Source of the DNA: Hydrogenovibrio kuenenii DSM 12350
GTDB lineage: Bacteria > Pseudomonadota > Gammaproteobacteria > Thiomicrospirales > Thiomicrospiraceae
Direction of reading: 5' to 3'
NCBI RefSeq assembly: GCF_000526715.1
Contig: NZ_JAGP01000001.1
Location: 124,001-188,000 of the forward strand
DNA length: 64,000 bases
In this document: piece after piece, positions 50,637-61,562 of the stretch
Layout: the number at the start of each line of letters is the position of its first letter
Numbering within the stretch: position 1 is the first letter of the stretch
Position numbers and translations under genes: made by a program
The notes under the pieces: model-generated
Told to the model about the DNA's origin: nothing
What the model saw: only the letters and a program-made list of their open reading frames with translations
The model's database searches: none

Positions 50637-53600
50637 TCAGTTCGCAAAATCTTCCGGGTCGTAACCTAGGTTTGGCGCTAGCCAGGTTTCAGCTTTTTCA
50701 ATGCTCCAGCCTTTACGTTGGGCATAGTCTTCTACCTGATCTCGACCTAAAGATCCGACACCGAAATATTTGGCATCAGGGTGCGCAAAATAGGTGCCGG
50801 AAACGGCAGCCGTTGGTGTCATGGCAAAGCTTTCGGTAATTTCAAGGCCGATAGCTGCGTCTGGTTTTAAGATTTCCCAAATAGTGCCTTTTTCGGTGTG
50901 GTCAGGGCAGGCAGGGTAGCCTGCTGCTGGACGAATCCCTTGATAGCGTTCTCGAATCAGGTCTTCATTGGTCAGTTCTTCATCAGCGGCATAAGCCCAG
51001 TCTTCTTTACGAACGATTTCATGTAATTTTTCGGCAAAAGCTTCAGCCAAACGGTCTGCCAAGGCTTTTAACATAATCGCATTATAATCATCATGCGCTT
51101 TTTCAAAACGCTCTACATGCTCGTCAATGCCGATACCGGCCGTGACGGCAAATAAGCCTACATAGTCTGCTACGCCAGTTTCTTTCGGAGCGATAAAGTC
51201 GGATAAGCAACCATTAGCACCGCCACGTTTTTTCTCGGCTTGTTGTCTAAGGTGATGAAGTTTGTGTATGACTTTAGTGCGAGTTTCATCGCTATAGATT
51301 TCTATGTCGTCACCCACGCGATTGGCAGGGTAGAAGCCATAAATCGCTTTGGCAGTAAGCCATTTCTCGTCGAGAATTTTTTGCAGCATGGCCTGTGCAT
51401 CGGCAAAAAGTTTTTTCGCTTCTTCACCGACAACCTTGTCCTCAAGAATGCGAGGGTATAAGCCATGCAGTTCCCAAGATTGGAAAAAAGGTGACCAGTC
51501 AAAACGTTCAACCAGTTTTTCCAGTGGATAATCTTCTAGTACTTTTGTGCCCAAGAATTTAGGTTTTGTTGGGGTGTAATCTTGCCAAGCATCTAGTGTT
51601 AAAGATGGATTTTTACGTGCTTTATTGATGGAGATACGCTTGACCTGCTTGGCACGTGCCTTACGTTCTTCACGCACTTGCTCGTATTCAGCACGGATTT
51701 TGGCGGCGAAGTCAGATTTTAAGTCATTAGAAATCAGGCTTTGTGCCACGCCCACGGCACGTGAAGCATCTTTGACATAAACCACAGGGTGTTCATATTG
51801 TGGTTCGATTTTTACTGCAGTATGGGCTTTAGAAGTGGTGGCACCACCGATGAGTAGCGGTAAGTTCATGCCACGCTCTTTCATCAGTTTGGCGACATTG
51901 ACCATCTCTTCCAGTGATGGTGTTATCAAACCGGAAAGACCAATGACATTCGCGCCTTGTTCGATGGCGGTATCAAGAATCTTTTCCGCAGGCACCATGA
52001 CACCAAGGTCGATGACCTCGAAGTTATTACATTGTAGTACGACGCCAACAATGTTTTTACCTATATCGTGTACATCACCCTTAACGGTCGCCATCACGAT
52101 TTTGCCTTGAACCTGCCCCGAAGATTTTTCCGCTTCCAAGAAGGGGTCAAGATAAGCAACAGCACGTTTCATCACGCGTGCGGACTTCACTACTTGCGGC
52201 AGGAACATTTTTCCAGATCCGAACAGGTCACCAACCACGTTCATGCCGTCCATTAATGGACCTTCGATAACATTAATCGGTGCGCCGAGCTTTTGGCGAG
52301 CTTCTTCGGTATCGTCTTCGATAAAATCGGTAATGCCTTTCACTAAAGAGTGTTCAAGGCGCTTTTCAACAGAAGCTTCACGCCAAGATAAATCGGCAAC
52401 TTTGCTGGCAGCAGAACCATCACCGCGGAACTCTTCAGCCACTTCCAGCAGGCGTTCACCGGCTTCAGGGTCTTTGTTGAGAATTACGTCTTCGACAGCT
52501 AAACGTAGCTTCTCTGGCAGGTCGTCGTAAATCGCCATTTGTCCTGCATTAACGATCCCCATGTCCATACCTTCTTTGATGGCGTAGTAGAGGAATACCG
52601 AGTGAATGGCTTCGCGAACCGGATTGTTGCCTCGGAAGGAGAACGAGACGTTCGACACGCCACCGGAGATTTTTGCATAAGGTAGGTTTTGCTTAATCCA
52701 GGTGACGGCGTTGATAAAGTCCAGGCCGTAGTTGTTGTGCTCTTCAATCCCGGTGGCGACCGCGAAAATGTTCGGGTCGAAAATGATGTCTTGTGGCAGG
52801 AAGCCGACTTTTTCGGTCAATACTTTGTATGAGCGCGAACAGATTTCGATTTTACGTTCTAGGGTGTCAGCCTGACCGTCTTCGTCAAACGCCATGATAA
52901 TGGCAGCAGCACCATATTTTTTAACCAGTTTGGCATGGTGGATAAACGCTTCTTCGCCTTCTTTCAGAGAGATGGAGTTGACGACCCCTTTACCCTGAAT
53001 GCATTTTAGACCTGCTTCGATGACTTCCCACTTGGAGGAGTCGATCATAATCGGTACGCGGGACGCTTCCGGTTCGGATGCCAGTAAGTTCAGGAAGCGT
53101 GTCATACAGGCTTTGGCATCTAGCATGCCTTCATCCATATTCACGTCAATAATCTGTGCGCCGTCTTCTACTTGTTTAACGGCGATTTCAATTGCTTCAT
53201 CGTAGTTGTCTTCGATAATCAGGCGTTTGAATTTTGCTGAACCTGTGACGTTATTTCGTTCACCAACATTGACAAACAAAGAGCTGTCGTCGATATTTAG
53301 TGGTTCTAAGCCGGACAAACGACATGCTGGTTTAATAGTTGGTAACTGGCGGCGAGGATGTTTTTGGGCGGCTTGAGCCATCGCGGCAACGTGATCTGGG
53401 GTGGTGCCGCAGCATCCGCCGATAATGTTGATCCAGCCTTTTTCTGCCCAAACAGCAATTTCCGCAGCCATTTGTTCTGGGGTTTCATCGTATTCACCAA
53501 ATTCGTTAGGTAGACCTGCATTTGGGTGAATGGAAATATAGGTTTCGCAAACGCGACTGAGTTCTTCCACATAAGGGCGCAATTCTTCCGGCCCTAAGGC

Positions 53601-54347
53601 ACAGTTCAAACCAACTGAAAGTGGTTCGGCATGTGCGACGGCATTATAGAAAGACTCTGTGGTTTGACCCGAAAGGGTACGACCACTCGCGTCCGTTATC
53701 GTACCGGAAAGCATAATCGGTACTTCATAGCCGACTTCGTCTTCTACTTCTTTCACGGCGAAAATCGCAGCCTTGGCATTGAGTGTGTCGAAAATGGTCT
53801 CAATCAGGATGGTATCAACACCGCCTTCTAATAAAGCATGGGTTGCCTGCTTATAAGTAATGACCAGTTCGTCAAAGGAGGTGTTGCGGAACCCTGGATC
53901 ATTTACGTCAGGCGAAATAGATGCCGTACGGTTCGTCGGCCCCAAAACACCTGCAACAAAACGCGGTTTGCCATCTTCTTGCTCGGCAATGTCACAAGCC
54001 TCACGTGCTACTTTAGCAGCGGCCAGATTGAGTTCGGTGACGACTTCTTGCATGTCGTAATCGGCTTGTGCGATGGTGGTGCCGTTGAATGAGTTGGTTT
54101 CGACAATATCGACGCCATTGCGTAAGAACTGAAGGTGAATATCACGAATGAGTTTTGGTTGTGTGATGACCAAAATGTCGTTATTGCCTTTGATGTCCAT
54201 GTGATAATCGGCAAAGCGAGTACCGCGAAACTCTTCTTCCGTTAGCTCCAAACCTTGAATCATGGTGCCCATTGCACCATCAAGAATTACGACACGTTCG
54301 TTAAGTAAGGATTTAAGTTGTTGGAGTCTTTCAGTTTTTGTTGTCAT
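50637..54347 (-). CDS. metH: Cobalamin-dependent methionine synthase
   Basis: This enzyme transfers the methyl group from methyltetrahydrofolate to homocysteine through B12. All four modules are present in 1236 residues: the homocysteine-binding domain ([12 protein letters not shown], zinc Cys in [13 protein letters not shown]), the pterin-binding domain ([23 protein letters not shown]), the B12 domain with [20 protein letters not shown] (cobalt-binding His) and the activation domain binding AdoMet ([14 protein letters not shown]). Standing alone, it has no obvious riboswitch in its 228-bp upstream gap. Confidence 0.97.
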   Translation of the reverse strand: MTTKTERLQQLKSLLNERVVILDGAMGTMIQGLELTEEEFRGTRFADYHMDIKGNNDILVITQPKLIRDIHLQFLRNGVDIVETNSFNGTTIAQADYDMQEVVTELNLAAAKVAREACDIAEQEDGKPRFVAGVLGPTNRTASISPDVNDPGFRNTSFDELVITYKQATHALLEGGVDTILIETIFDTLNAKAAIFAVKEVEDEVGYEVPIMLSGTITDASGRTLSGQTTESFYNAVAHAEPLSVGLNCALGPEELRPYVEELSRVCETYISIHPNAGLPNEFGEYDETPEQMAAEIAVWAEKGWINIIGGCCGTTPDHVAAMAQAAQKHPRRQLPTIKPACRLSGLEPLNIDDSSLFVNVGERNNVTGSAKFKRLIIEDNYDEAIEIAVKQVEDGAQIIDVNMDEGMLDAKACMTRFLNLLASEPEASRVPIMIDSSKWEVIEAGLKCIQGKGVVNSISLKEGEEAFIHHAKLVKKYGAAAIIMAFDEDGQADTLERKIEICSRSYKVLTEKVGFLPQDIIFDPNIFAVATGIEEHNNYGLDFINAVTWIKQNLPYAKISGGVSNVSFSFRGNNPVREAIHSVFLYYAIKEGMDMGIVNAGQMAIYDDLPEKLRLAVEDVILNKDPEAGERLLEVAEEFRGDGSAASKVADLSWREASVEKRLEHSLVKGITDFIEDDTEEARQKLGAPINVIEGPLMDGMNVVGDLFGSGKMFLPQVVKSARVMKRAVAYLDPFLEAEKSSGQVQGKIVMATVKGDVHDIGKNIVGVVLQCNNFEVIDLGVMVPAEKILDTAIEQGANVIGLSGLITPSLEEMVNVAKLMKERGMNLPLLIGGATTSKAHTAVKIEPQYEHPVVYVKDASRAVGVAQSLISNDLKSDFAAKIRAEYEQVREERKARAKQVKRISINKARKNPSLTLDAWQDYTPTKPKFLGTKVLEDYPLEKLVERFDWSPFFQSWELHGLYPRILEDKVVGEEAKKLFADAQAMLQKILDEKWLTAKAIYGFYPANRVGDDIEIYSDETRTKVIHKLHHLRQQAEKKRGGANGCLSDFIAPKETGVADYVGLFAVTAGIGIDEHVERFEKAHDDYNAIMLKALADRLAEAFAEKLHEIVRKEDWAYAADEELTNEDLIRERYQGIRPAAGYPACPDHTEKGTIWEILKPDAAIGLEITESFAMTPTAAVSGTYFAHPDAKYFGVGSLGRDQVEDYAQRKGWSIEKAETWLAPNLGYDPEDFAN

Positions 54348-54443
54348 TTTGCCACTTAAATTAGGTCATCAATTAAAGCGCGTATTTTAACCGAATACTG
54401 AGAGACTTCCTAATCTTGCGTGTTGGTGAATAGATTAATTGAT

Positions 54444-54464
54444 AAAATCTGCCAGGCTGGGGTA
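54444..54464 (+). repeat. Dispersed ~21-bp repeat, exact consensus copy
   Basis: AAAATCTGCC then AGGCTGGGGTA lies in the divergent metH / AEC-transporter gap (54348-54575). It is identical to the copy at 11369. No operator or riboswitch could be recognised in the gap. Confidence 0.75.
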
Positions 54465-54575
54465 GATTGTTTATGCGTCTTTACACTTGCTTCTGTCGCG
54501 CGTTGCATTGCGGCTTTAAAGCGTGTCTGCTAATTTATGCAGATTGTTAAACATTAATTCTGATTCGATTTTTTC

Positions 54576-55526
54576 ATGCTTGGAACTTTTTCAATTTTAT
54601 TGCCGATTTTTGGTTTGATTGCGGCTGGGTTTATCAGTCGTAAAACCAAAGTAATGGGTGCAACTGCTGCCGGTGAGCTGAGTCGCTTTGTCGTTTGGTT
54701 GGCATTGCCAGCGTTATTGTTCGATATTATGGCGAACAGCCATTGGTCTGATCTATATTTACCCGACTTTATTAGTGTTTACCTAATTGGTTCAATGAGT
54801 GTTTTTGCGCTGGTTTTATTGTGGCGATTAAAGCAGGGGCATAAGCTTGCTGATGCAAGCATAGACAGCGTTTCTGCAGCATATTCTAATGCGGCGTATA
54901 TTGGCTTTCCTTTGCTGCTTTTGGTGTTTGGTGCATCCAGCCATGTACCGACGACCATTGCCAGTATTATCGTAGTGAGTGTCGTTTTTGCCACAGCCAT
55001 TATCTTGATAGAGGCAGGCTTACAGTCGGAAGTTTCTTTACACCTCAAGGTGCAAAAGGTGTTGAAAGCGGTGTTTCTCAATCCGTTGATTTTATCACCA
55101 ATTGCTGGCGTGATTGTCGCAGCTGCATCCATTCATTTGCCGCAAAGTATCGAGACTTTTTTAAAGTTTCTTGGCAATGCAGCCAGTCCGGCGGCATTGG
55201 TGAGTTTGGGGTTGTTTTTGGCGGATGCCAAGGTAGCTTCCGGCCAGAGTTCGACTCAAAGTCGAGTCACGCCTTGGGTGCTGACGGCAATTAAGTTGAT
55301 TGGTCAGCCATTGTTGGTGGCCTGGCTGGCACTAGGTGTGTTCGATATGGATCATGAGCTGGCGATGATGGCGATTCTGCTTGCAGCTTTGCCGACAGGA
55401 ACCGGACCTTTCATGCTTGCAGAGTATTATCGACGAGAAGCCTTGGTGACTGCGCAAACGGTTTTGTATTCTACGCTTGCGTCTTTAATTACCTTGTCGG
55501 TGCTTCTCACTTTTTTCACTAAATAA
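54576..55526 (+). CDS. AEC-family (auxin efflux carrier type) transporter
   Basis: This inner-membrane permease of 316 residues has about ten helices in two inverted halves. It shows the family pattern IFGLIAAGFISRKTKVMGAT near the start, AAYSNAAYIGFPLLLLVFGA in the middle, a long NAASPAALVSLGLFLADAKV half-helix motif, and ALPTGTGPFMLAEYYRREA near the end. Substrates in bacteria are usually dicarboxylates or other organic anions; none can be assigned. The ATG at 54576 has a weak RBS. Confidence 0.85.
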   Translation: MLGTFSILLPIFGLIAAGFISRKTKVMGATAAGELSRFVVWLALPALLFDIMANSHWSDLYLPDFISVYLIGSMSVFALVLLWRLKQGHKLADASIDSVSAAYSNAAYIGFPLLLLVFGASSHVPTTIASIIVVSVVFATAIILIEAGLQSEVSLHLKVQKVLKAVFLNPLILSPIAGVIVAAASIHLPQSIETFLKFLGNAASPAALVSLGLFLADAKVASGQSSTQSRVTPWVLTAIKLIGQPLLVAWLALGVFDMDHELAMMAILLAALPTGTGPFMLAEYYRREALVTAQTVLYSTLASLITLSVLLTFFTK

Positions 55527-55552
55527 GCTCGAAGTAGACTGGGGAGATGGTC

Positions 55553-56698
55553 TTACAGGTACTGCCACCAACGTACGGCAGGATCTTCAGCATGCATGGG
55601 ACGGATAAAGCGTTCCACTTCTTTTTCTTTGCCCTCGTTGCTGTAAGCCATATTGTTACGGGCGAAGTTTTGCAGAATGCGTTCGCGCGATTGTTGCTCT
55701 TTGCCGTCTGTTAACCCAGGGTGATTTCGCAAGACAAAGTCTGGCTGGAAAAAGAAATAAGTGTAGTCGAATCCATAAGGATTTCGAGCGTGTTTTAATG
55801 GGTAGCAAGTTCCAAACGCGGTTAAGAATAAGCTTTCTCCTGCCCAAGAATATTTCCAGCCCTTAACTTCTATATCTTGTTGTAGGCAGTCCGAGTGCGT
55901 TGGATCGATTTTGTTGAGAGCGGATAAAAATTTGGCAACGGTTTGTGCTAGCTCATCGACGCTGTCACTGAAAGAAGCGGGCATACGCAATGCATAGCCT
56001 TTGAACTTTTCTTTTTTACCAAAGGTCATAAAACGGAAAAAACCTTCGGCAAAACGTTGAATGTTTTGTTCGAATGTCAGTTCATTATCCCATTCGTCTG
56101 CTCCCCAGTACTTGCCTGTTTGGGCAAAAATGCATTGAGTTTTGTCTACAGCACCCAAAAACTGTCGGTGTGTTGGCGAAAAGACGGGTTCATATTCATT
56201 TTCATCACGGGCAAATTTTTTCAATATCGGTAAACTGCCAGCCCAATGCGCTTCAAAGTCTTTTAGTTGCGAAGGGAAATTGACCGCCAACATAGCAAAT
56301 AAACGGTTGGTAAGATTTTGAATGCTCTCTAAGTCGTTTTCCGGAATGGGATTTTGAATCTGTACCGATTGATAAAATGCAAGAGTGTCCGCCAGTTGTT
56401 TTAGAGTAGGTAGGATACTTTCGTGTGCATACTCATCTGCGAATTCAGGTTTTTGACAATGGTTTAACAGGCGATCGGGAAGTACATAATAACGATAAGC
56501 TGTTTGCAAAATGACAAAGCTCAAAAGTGACTTAGTGGATTGATCCTTCCAATTGCTGTATTGCTCCATCTGTTCAATAAGATAGTGGATAAGATTGATG
56601 GTTGTTTTATCGTTAAGCTGTAGGTGTTGCTCAGTGGCAAAAGCTTCAGCACGTCTTTGCGCTATTACGAATTGTTTGAGTAAATTCAACACTTCCAC
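55553..56698 (-). CDS. Hypothetical protein (weak resemblance to YqcI/YcgG proteins)
   Basis: This soluble protein of 381 residues is not confidently recognised. It is rich in aromatic residues. The C-terminal half (KYSWAGESLFLTAFGTCYPL, KHARNPYGFDYTYFFFQPDF, then VLRNHPG) resembles the YqcI/YcgG type of uncharacterised protein, and the N-terminal half is helical. It ends PAVRWWQYL. There is no signal peptide or membrane segment. It is a single gene, convergent with the AEC transporter and divergent from trmA. The 323-bp gap on its upstream side (56699-57021) holds no gene I can see. Confidence 0.65.
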   Translation of the reverse strand: MEVLNLLKQFVIAQRRAEAFATEQHLQLNDKTTINLIHYLIEQMEQYSNWKDQSTKSLLSFVILQTAYRYYVLPDRLLNHCQKPEFADEYAHESILPTLKQLADTLAFYQSVQIQNPIPENDLESIQNLTNRLFAMLAVNFPSQLKDFEAHWAGSLPILKKFARDENEYEPVFSPTHRQFLGAVDKTQCIFAQTGKYWGADEWDNELTFEQNIQRFAEGFFRFMTFGKKEKFKGYALRMPASFSDSVDELAQTVAKFLSALNKIDPTHSDCLQQDIEVKGWKYSWAGESLFLTAFGTCYPLKHARNPYGFDYTYFFFQPDFVLRNHPGLTDGKEQQSRERILQNFARNNMAYSNEGKEKEVERFIRPMHAEDPAVRWWQYL

Positions 56699-56977
56699 AC
56701 GTCCTTAAAATTCTAGGTTTAGTTGCTAAGGCGGTGGCGCATCCATGTTCCTATGCCTAATCATTTACCTGGTTGTTCTGTTGGCGGCGGGAATGATATC
56801 GAAATTCACTGATATTGTATATAAACCATATTAATTTTATGGTTTTATTGAGCTGGTTTGAAACAAAAAACAAATAAGAGTTGTTGCTCTTAAGTCACCG
56901 CCGTTGGTTTTGTCTGTTTTTGGGGCCATTTTCAACGTTTTTACCTGCTTTTGCAACCTAACTCAAAGTGTGCAATC

Positions 56978-56986
56978 TGTTATAAT
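56978..56986 (+). promoter_or_regulatory. Extended -10 promoter element before trmA
   Basis: TGTTATAAT is a perfect extended -10 (TGn-TATAAT), 35 bp before the trmA start. A good -35 hexamer at the right distance is not evident. Confidence 0.6.
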
Positions 56987-57021
56987 TCGCGCTTTATAGT
57001 TAAGTTTTTAAGTTATCTTCA

Positions 57022-58113
57022 ATGCTTTGTCAGGTTTTCCCCGAGAGTTATGAGGCACAATTAACCGACAAGAAAAATCGGTTACAGGTGCTGATTCCCC
57101 ATTTACAAAAATTATCAATTTTTGAGTCGACGCCTGCGCATTACCGTGCGAGAGCGGAGTTTCGCGTGTGGCATGAAGGAGATGAAACCTTCTACATCAT
57201 GTTTGATTCCGAAACCAAGGAAAAAGTGCGAGTCGATCGTTGTCCTATGGCGCTAGAGTCCATCGATGCTTTAATGCCGAAACTGATGCAAGCAATTGAG
57301 CAGATGCCGGTTTTACGTCAAAAGTTGTTTCAGGTCGATTTTCTAGCTACTTTAAGTGGCGAGATGCTGGTCACGTTGATTTATCGCAGATCCATTGCCG
57401 AAGATGAAGCGTGGCTTAGTGCCGCGGAGGCTTTGAAAGCAGATTTGGGCGTTACATCAATTATCGGGCGAGCACGTAAACAAAAAATCCTGCTTGATCA
57501 AGGCTATGTGACTGAGCAATTGAAGGTTGATGATAAAACCTTTATTTACCAGCAGGTAGAAAACAGTTTTACTCAACCGAATGCTGGTGTTGCGCAAAAG
57601 ATGCTGCATTGGGCAAGACGCATGGCGAAAAGCTATGTTGACCCGCAAACGGATTTGATTGAGCTTTATTGCGGTAATGGAAACTTTTCCATTGCCTTGT
57701 CGGAGCACTTTAACCGCGTGTTGGCCACCGAGATTTCCAAAACGTCGGTGCAATCGGCGCAGTTCAATATTGCAGCCAATCAGGTAGAAAACTTGGTGGT
57801 GGTGAAGATGGCTGCGGAAGAGATTTCGCAAGCATTGCAAGGACAGAGTTTTAACCGCCTCGCAAATGTCGATTTGGCGAGTTATGACTTTAAAACAATT
57901 TTTGTAGATCCACCAAGAGCAGGTTTGGATGATTTGACGCGTAGCATGGTCGTTGAGTTTGATTACATTATTTATATCTCCTGCAATCCGGAAACTTTGG
58001 CAAGAGATTTAGTGTCGATTGAGAAAACGCACGAGATCGTTGAATCAGCATTGTTTGACCAGTTTCCGTACACGCACCATATCGAAAGCGGTGTGTTTTT
58101 GAGAAAGAGATAG
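57022..58113 (+). CDS. trmA: tRNA (uracil-5-)-methyltransferase TrmA
   Basis: This SAM-dependent enzyme makes ribothymidine at position 54 of the tRNA T-loop. It is 363 residues, close to E. coli TrmA (366). Motifs are [60 protein letters not shown] (SAM binding), [11 protein letters not shown] and [13 protein letters not shown] with the catalytic Cys. It has only a weak ribosome site and is followed by the TauE-type gene, 18 bp away, likely co-transcribed. Confidence 0.94.
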   Translation: MLCQVFPESYEAQLTDKKNRLQVLIPHLQKLSIFESTPAHYRARAEFRVWHEGDETFYIMFDSETKEKVRVDRCPMALESIDALMPKLMQAIEQMPVLRQKLFQVDFLATLSGEMLVTLIYRRSIAEDEAWLSAAEALKADLGVTSIIGRARKQKILLDQGYVTEQLKVDDKTFIYQQVENSFTQPNAGVAQKMLHWARRMAKSYVDPQTDLIELYCGNGNFSIALSEHFNRVLATEISKTSVQSAQFNIAANQVENLVVVKMAAEEISQALQGQSFNRLANVDLASYDFKTIFVDPPRAGLDDLTRSMVVEFDYIIYISCNPETLARDLVSIEKTHEIVESALFDQFPYTHHIESGVFLRKR

Positions 58114-58131
58114 AAGCAAGAAGGATTAAAA

Positions 58132-58899
58132 ATGACTTTGGCATGGATTGGCGCTTTGTTTATTGGGGTGAGTTTAGGGTTGCTAGGTTCTGGCGGCTCA
58201 ATTTTGACTGTTCCAGTACTCGTTTATTTGGTAGGGCAAGAGCCAAAAGTTGCTATGGCCGGGTCTTTGTTGATTGTTGGTCTTATTAGCGTCTTTTCGG
58301 TAATGACCTATGCGCGTCACAGTTTAATTCAATGGCGTACGGTGATGTTGTTTGGTGTGCCTGGAATGCTTGGTGCATTTATCGGTGCTTGGGCAGGACA
58401 TTTTGTATCGAGTGTTTTTCAGATGTTGGTGTTTTCGGTATTACTTTTGTCGGCATCTTATTTGATGTTCAAGCCTGTAAAGGTGGGAGATGCCGATAAG
58501 CCGCATGCTGAACGTGCGTTGTACAAAATTGCTTCCGATGGCTTATTGGTCGGTATGGTAACTGGGTTGGTTGGAGTAGGCGGCGGTTTTTTGATTATTC
58601 CTGCTCTGGTGTTGCTAGGTGGATTGCCGATGCGTCTAGCTGTGGGAACCAGTCTTGCTATTATTGCGATGAATTCTTTTGTCGGTTTTGCTGAGCATTT
58701 ACGCGTGTTAGATGAGCGTAATTTGGCATTGGACTGGCGTGTACTGTTCGTTTTTGCTATTATTGGTATAGCGGGGAGCTGGGTTGGTAAGTATGTTAGC
58801 CAACGCGTTGATCAGGAAAAGTTAAAAAGAATTTTTGCGGTATTCCTGGTTTTAATTGGCGCATTTATTTTGTATAAAAACATTCCTGCGCTTTTCTAG
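58132..58899 (+). CDS. TauE/SafE-family sulfite or organosulfonate exporter
   Basis: This inner-membrane permease of 255 residues has about eight helices. The family's repeated glycine motif appears twice: GVSLGLLGSGGSILTVPVLV and GMVTGLVGVGGGFLIIPALV. It has AAGGA before the ATG and follows trmA closely. Relatives export sulfite, sulfoacetate or related anions, which would suit a sulfur oxidiser, but the substrate is not known here. Confidence 0.88.
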   Translation: MTLAWIGALFIGVSLGLLGSGGSILTVPVLVYLVGQEPKVAMAGSLLIVGLISVFSVMTYARHSLIQWRTVMLFGVPGMLGAFIGAWAGHFVSSVFQMLVFSVLLLSASYLMFKPVKVGDADKPHAERALYKIASDGLLVGMVTGLVGVGGGFLIIPALVLLGGLPMRLAVGTSLAIIAMNSFVGFAEHLRVLDERNLALDWRVLFVFAIIGIAGSWVGKYVSQRVDQEKLKRIFAVFLVLIGAFILYKNIPALF

Positions 58900-58946
58900 T
58901 CCATTTTTGACTTAAATTGATGAAGGGCTCAATCAGGAGCGCTTCA

Positions 58947-59558
58947 TTAAAAGCCAAAGTCGAATTTCAAATCAATAGAATCTTTTTTCTGAAAGCTATC
59001 AGTCGGTAAACTCAGCGTTTGTTCAAGCAATTGAGAGTTGGATTGATAACTGAAGCTTACGCCAAAGCTTTTCCAGTTTTGTCTTGAGTAGCGTACACCA
59101 AGGCCAAATTGGATTTGGGTTTTGTTAAACCGGTTGCTCTCAATATAGTTGGGATTGAAAGAAGTCGCAGGATTCTCGTCATACCCCAACCCTACCTTAG
59201 CAAAAGGACGAAAACGTTCGTTGGAAACATCAATTGCATGACCAAAGTTTGCAAAGGCCGAATAGGATTTTGGATTTAGTATGGTTTGTGATGGATCAAT
59301 ACGCGTTTTCAGCGCTTTCATATCCAACTCCAAGTCAAACCAGTTGTTGAGTTGATAGTTTGAAAATGTACTGATTTGTCCAGTGGTTTGCTGTTGGTAA
59401 AAGTAATTTGGTGAGTCGTTTTGCTTGTTTTTTTGCGCTTTGCTTTGCTCGGCAATCGAAAAATCTAGACGTGTCATATCGTCCGCTGCCCAGCTATAAG
59501 TAGTTGCAAGGCATCCTCCGAGAAAAGTTGCGGCGATTAACAGCGACAGTTTTTTCAT
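58947..59558 (-). CDS. Outer-membrane beta-barrel-type protein
   Basis: This is an exported protein of about 203 residues, probably an eight-stranded barrel (alternating patterns such as YSRQNWKSFGVSFSYQSNS, SIDLKFDFGF at the very C-terminus, ending in Phe as barrels do). I use the ATG at 59558 (MKKLSLLIAATFLGGCLATT), which starts a signal peptide; a longer frame from 59630 exists and neither has a good ribosome site. The phrase FLGGC could be a lipoprotein box, but the cut at SWA is equally plausible. The function is unknown. Confidence 0.7.
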   Translation of the reverse strand: MKKLSLLIAATFLGGCLATTYSWAADDMTRLDFSIAEQSKAQKNKQNDSPNYFYQQQTTGQISTFSNYQLNNWFDLELDMKALKTRIDPSQTILNPKSYSAFANFGHAIDVSNERFRPFAKVGLGYDENPATSFNPNYIESNRFNKTQIQFGLGVRYSRQNWKSFGVSFSYQSNSQLLEQTLSLPTDSFQKKDSIDLKFDFGF

Positions 59559-59760
59559 ACGTTTGTGCTGAGGAGCAACAAGGGGGAGGGACAACATTTT
59601 CAAAATACTTTTTAGTTTATGGATGTCCATTGTAGAAGTCTAAGGTGAGAATTCAATGAAATGTTGATCGCAAAAAATAAAAAATACAACCTGTTGCGAA
59701 ATAGCAACAATTTTAAGGACTTAGGAAATGTTATTACTTACTATTTGTAAGGTTTTATGG

Positions 59761-60798
59761 CTAAAAAGGGTAGAAACGAATGGCTCCATTTTTTGCGCCA
59801 TCTCTTGCAACCCAAGTCCCTTTACCCCAGCCTGGTAGATTTTGTATGGCAATGGCTTCAGGGTTCCCTCTATCGGTTGGTAAGATCAGCTTTTCATGTA
59901 ATGGCGAAAAAGTGGTTTTGCCTGACCAATCATAAAGCACAAAACGCTTGGGTGTTTCATTGACGGCGCCAGCTAGGAGAACAAAAGAATTGTCAGTCGC
60001 TTGCATATCTCTGATGCCCAATCCTTGCAAGTTAACAAGTAAGAGTTTGCTTTTGCTTACTTTGAAGGCATTTCGATCTAACGTTAACTTTAATATAGGG
60101 GTTAAATTGCCTCTTAATACAGGGCCTCGAAAGCCGACATAAAGCTGAGTTTTACCTTTATGTGAGCGCACGGCCAAGCCTTCAATATCAATACCATTTT
60201 CTTTACTGGGGATTGCCAAGAACGGAGCGAGAATAGGTTGGTTATGAAGGTTGCCTAGCAGGCTGATTTTATCGATATGCGCCGCTTTAAGCTGTTTATT
60301 TAGCTCTATACGAAAAAGAACTCGACGATCCGGTTCATCAATAATCGGCGTGATACGGTTGAGGTTTTCTTTTGTCTTCAAAGAGGCTTTGAGTTTTTTG
60401 CGTTTTTTCGAATGTGACCCTATAGCGTAAAGATAAGGGCTTTGCCAGGCCAGTGCTTCCAGGTCAAACTCCTTGATTTTGGTATGCGTTTGATTAAGGT
60501 CTATTACGCCGTTGGGCGTTGCTAGATAGCCATCTTTTGATTTAGGAAGAATTTGGATTTTTGTCCCTTCATCGGTGGCGAGAGCCAAAAAACGGTCGGT
60601 TTTTACCATGCCACTGATATTGTCAGGATCAATGGATAGTGAGCCAATAATAGAAAGCTGGGGTGTTTGGCTTGATGCCAATGTGGATTGAGACAGAGTG
60701 CTGAGCAATAACAGGCTGACGATTAACCAAGCGTTAGATTGGCGAGATAGAAACTTAGTAAAAAAATTAGCCATAGCAAAGTGTTCCAAAAGTTTCAT
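59761..60798 (-). CDS. Exported DUF3616-like protein
   Basis: This is a predicted periplasmic beta-propeller-like protein of about 345 residues. Signal segment SNAWLIVSLLLLSTLSQSTL, cut after ASS or nearby. Conserved blocks are DPDNISGMVKTDRFLALATD, EFDLEALAWQSPYLYAIGSH (then SKKRK), IDIEGLAVRSHKGKTQLYVG with FRGPV and GIRDMQATDNSFVLLAG, the DUF3616 pattern. The start is uncertain (60798 or 60774). Close to the C-terminus the sequence QNLPGWGK is encoded by a dispersed repeat copy (59823-59843). The function is unknown. Confidence 0.75.
   Translation of the reverse strand: MKLLEHFAMANFFTKFLSRQSNAWLIVSLLLLSTLSQSTLASSQTPQLSIIGSLSIDPDNISGMVKTDRFLALATDEGTKIQILPKSKDGYLATPNGVIDLNQTHTKIKEFDLEALAWQSPYLYAIGSHSKKRKKLKASLKTKENLNRITPIIDEPDRRVLFRIELNKQLKAAHIDKISLLGNLHNQPILAPFLAIPSKENGIDIEGLAVRSHKGKTQLYVGFRGPVLRGNLTPILKLTLDRNAFKVSKSKLLLVNLQGLGIRDMQATDNSFVLLAGAVNETPKRFVLYDWSGKTTFSPLHEKLILPTDRGNPEAIAIQNLPGWGKGTWVARDGAKNGAIRFYPF
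59823..59843 (-). repeat. Dispersed ~21-bp repeat copy inside the DUF3616-like gene
   Basis: On the minus strand this reads AAAATCTACC then AGGCTGGGGTA, one base from consensus. It is in frame and encodes QNLPGWGK near the C-terminus. Confidence 0.65.
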
Positions 60799-60903
60799 CA
60801 ACCACTTGTCGTTTTTGTATGATAAGAATCATAACAGAGAAGCTGAATTCGTCATCGAAAATCTGCCGATCCTATTTGCATGATTAAGGAAGTAAGTTGC
60901 ACT

Positions 60904-61554
60904 ATGAAAATATTATCACTCAATATTGGGCAAAAGCGTCCTTATCCTTGGCGCAATGGAACAGAATCCGCCATTTTGAAGAGTCCAGTAGAAGGTCAAG
61001 TTGAAATCACACCAACAGGATTGGTGGGCGATGAACAAGCTGACTTTGGCGCGCATGGTGGTGAAGATAAAGCGGTGCTGTGCATTCCTCAAAGCAATTA
61101 TGCATTGTTTGAAATTCATCAGGGGTTTGGGTTTCTGGGTGAAAACCTAACTTTATCTGATGTGGATGAAACCCAAATTCAACTCGGCGATCAAATGAAA
61201 ATAGGCGAAGTCGTTTTGGAAGTAACGCAGCCGCGTTCACCTTGTTGGAAGCTGAATGAGATTACGCAAGACCCGCAGTTTTTAAAGCGCTATGCAGAGA
61301 GTGGTCGGGTTGGTTTTTATTGTCGTGTACTGAATACGGGTAAGTTAGAAATTAATGACTCGGTCTCTTTGCGCCATCCTGAACCGGCAGCGGATCATCC
61401 AGCGATTTCTATTCAATCATTATTTTTGGCAAAACATCGTGTACAAACGCGCAATGCGCAAACCGGTGATATGGATTTGTTGGCACTTGCCGTTCAGCAT
61501 CCAGCACTTTCAGATGCCTGGCACAGAGAATTGACTAAATTATTAGATCAATAA
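60904..61554 (+). CDS. MOSC-domain protein (YiiM-like)
   Basis: This protein of about 216 residues carries a MOSC domain, as found in molybdenum-cofactor sulfurases and the 6-N-hydroxylaminopurine-resistance protein YiiM. The start is the ATG at 60904 (MKILSLNIGQKRPYPW), with AAGGAA upstream; an in-frame ATG at 60880 is possible. Motifs are TGLVGDEQADFGAHGGEDKA, the VTQPRSPCWKLNEI block with the conserved Cys, and GRVGFYCRVLNTGKLEINDS. It may act in molybdenum-dependent detoxification; no moco biosynthesis genes are adjacent. Confidence 0.85.
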   Translation: MKILSLNIGQKRPYPWRNGTESAILKSPVEGQVEITPTGLVGDEQADFGAHGGEDKAVLCIPQSNYALFEIHQGFGFLGENLTLSDVDETQIQLGDQMKIGEVVLEVTQPRSPCWKLNEITQDPQFLKRYAESGRVGFYCRVLNTGKLEINDSVSLRHPEPAADHPAISIQSLFLAKHRVQTRNAQTGDMDLLALAVQHPALSDAWHRELTKLLDQ

Positions 61555-61562
61555 TTTTTTGG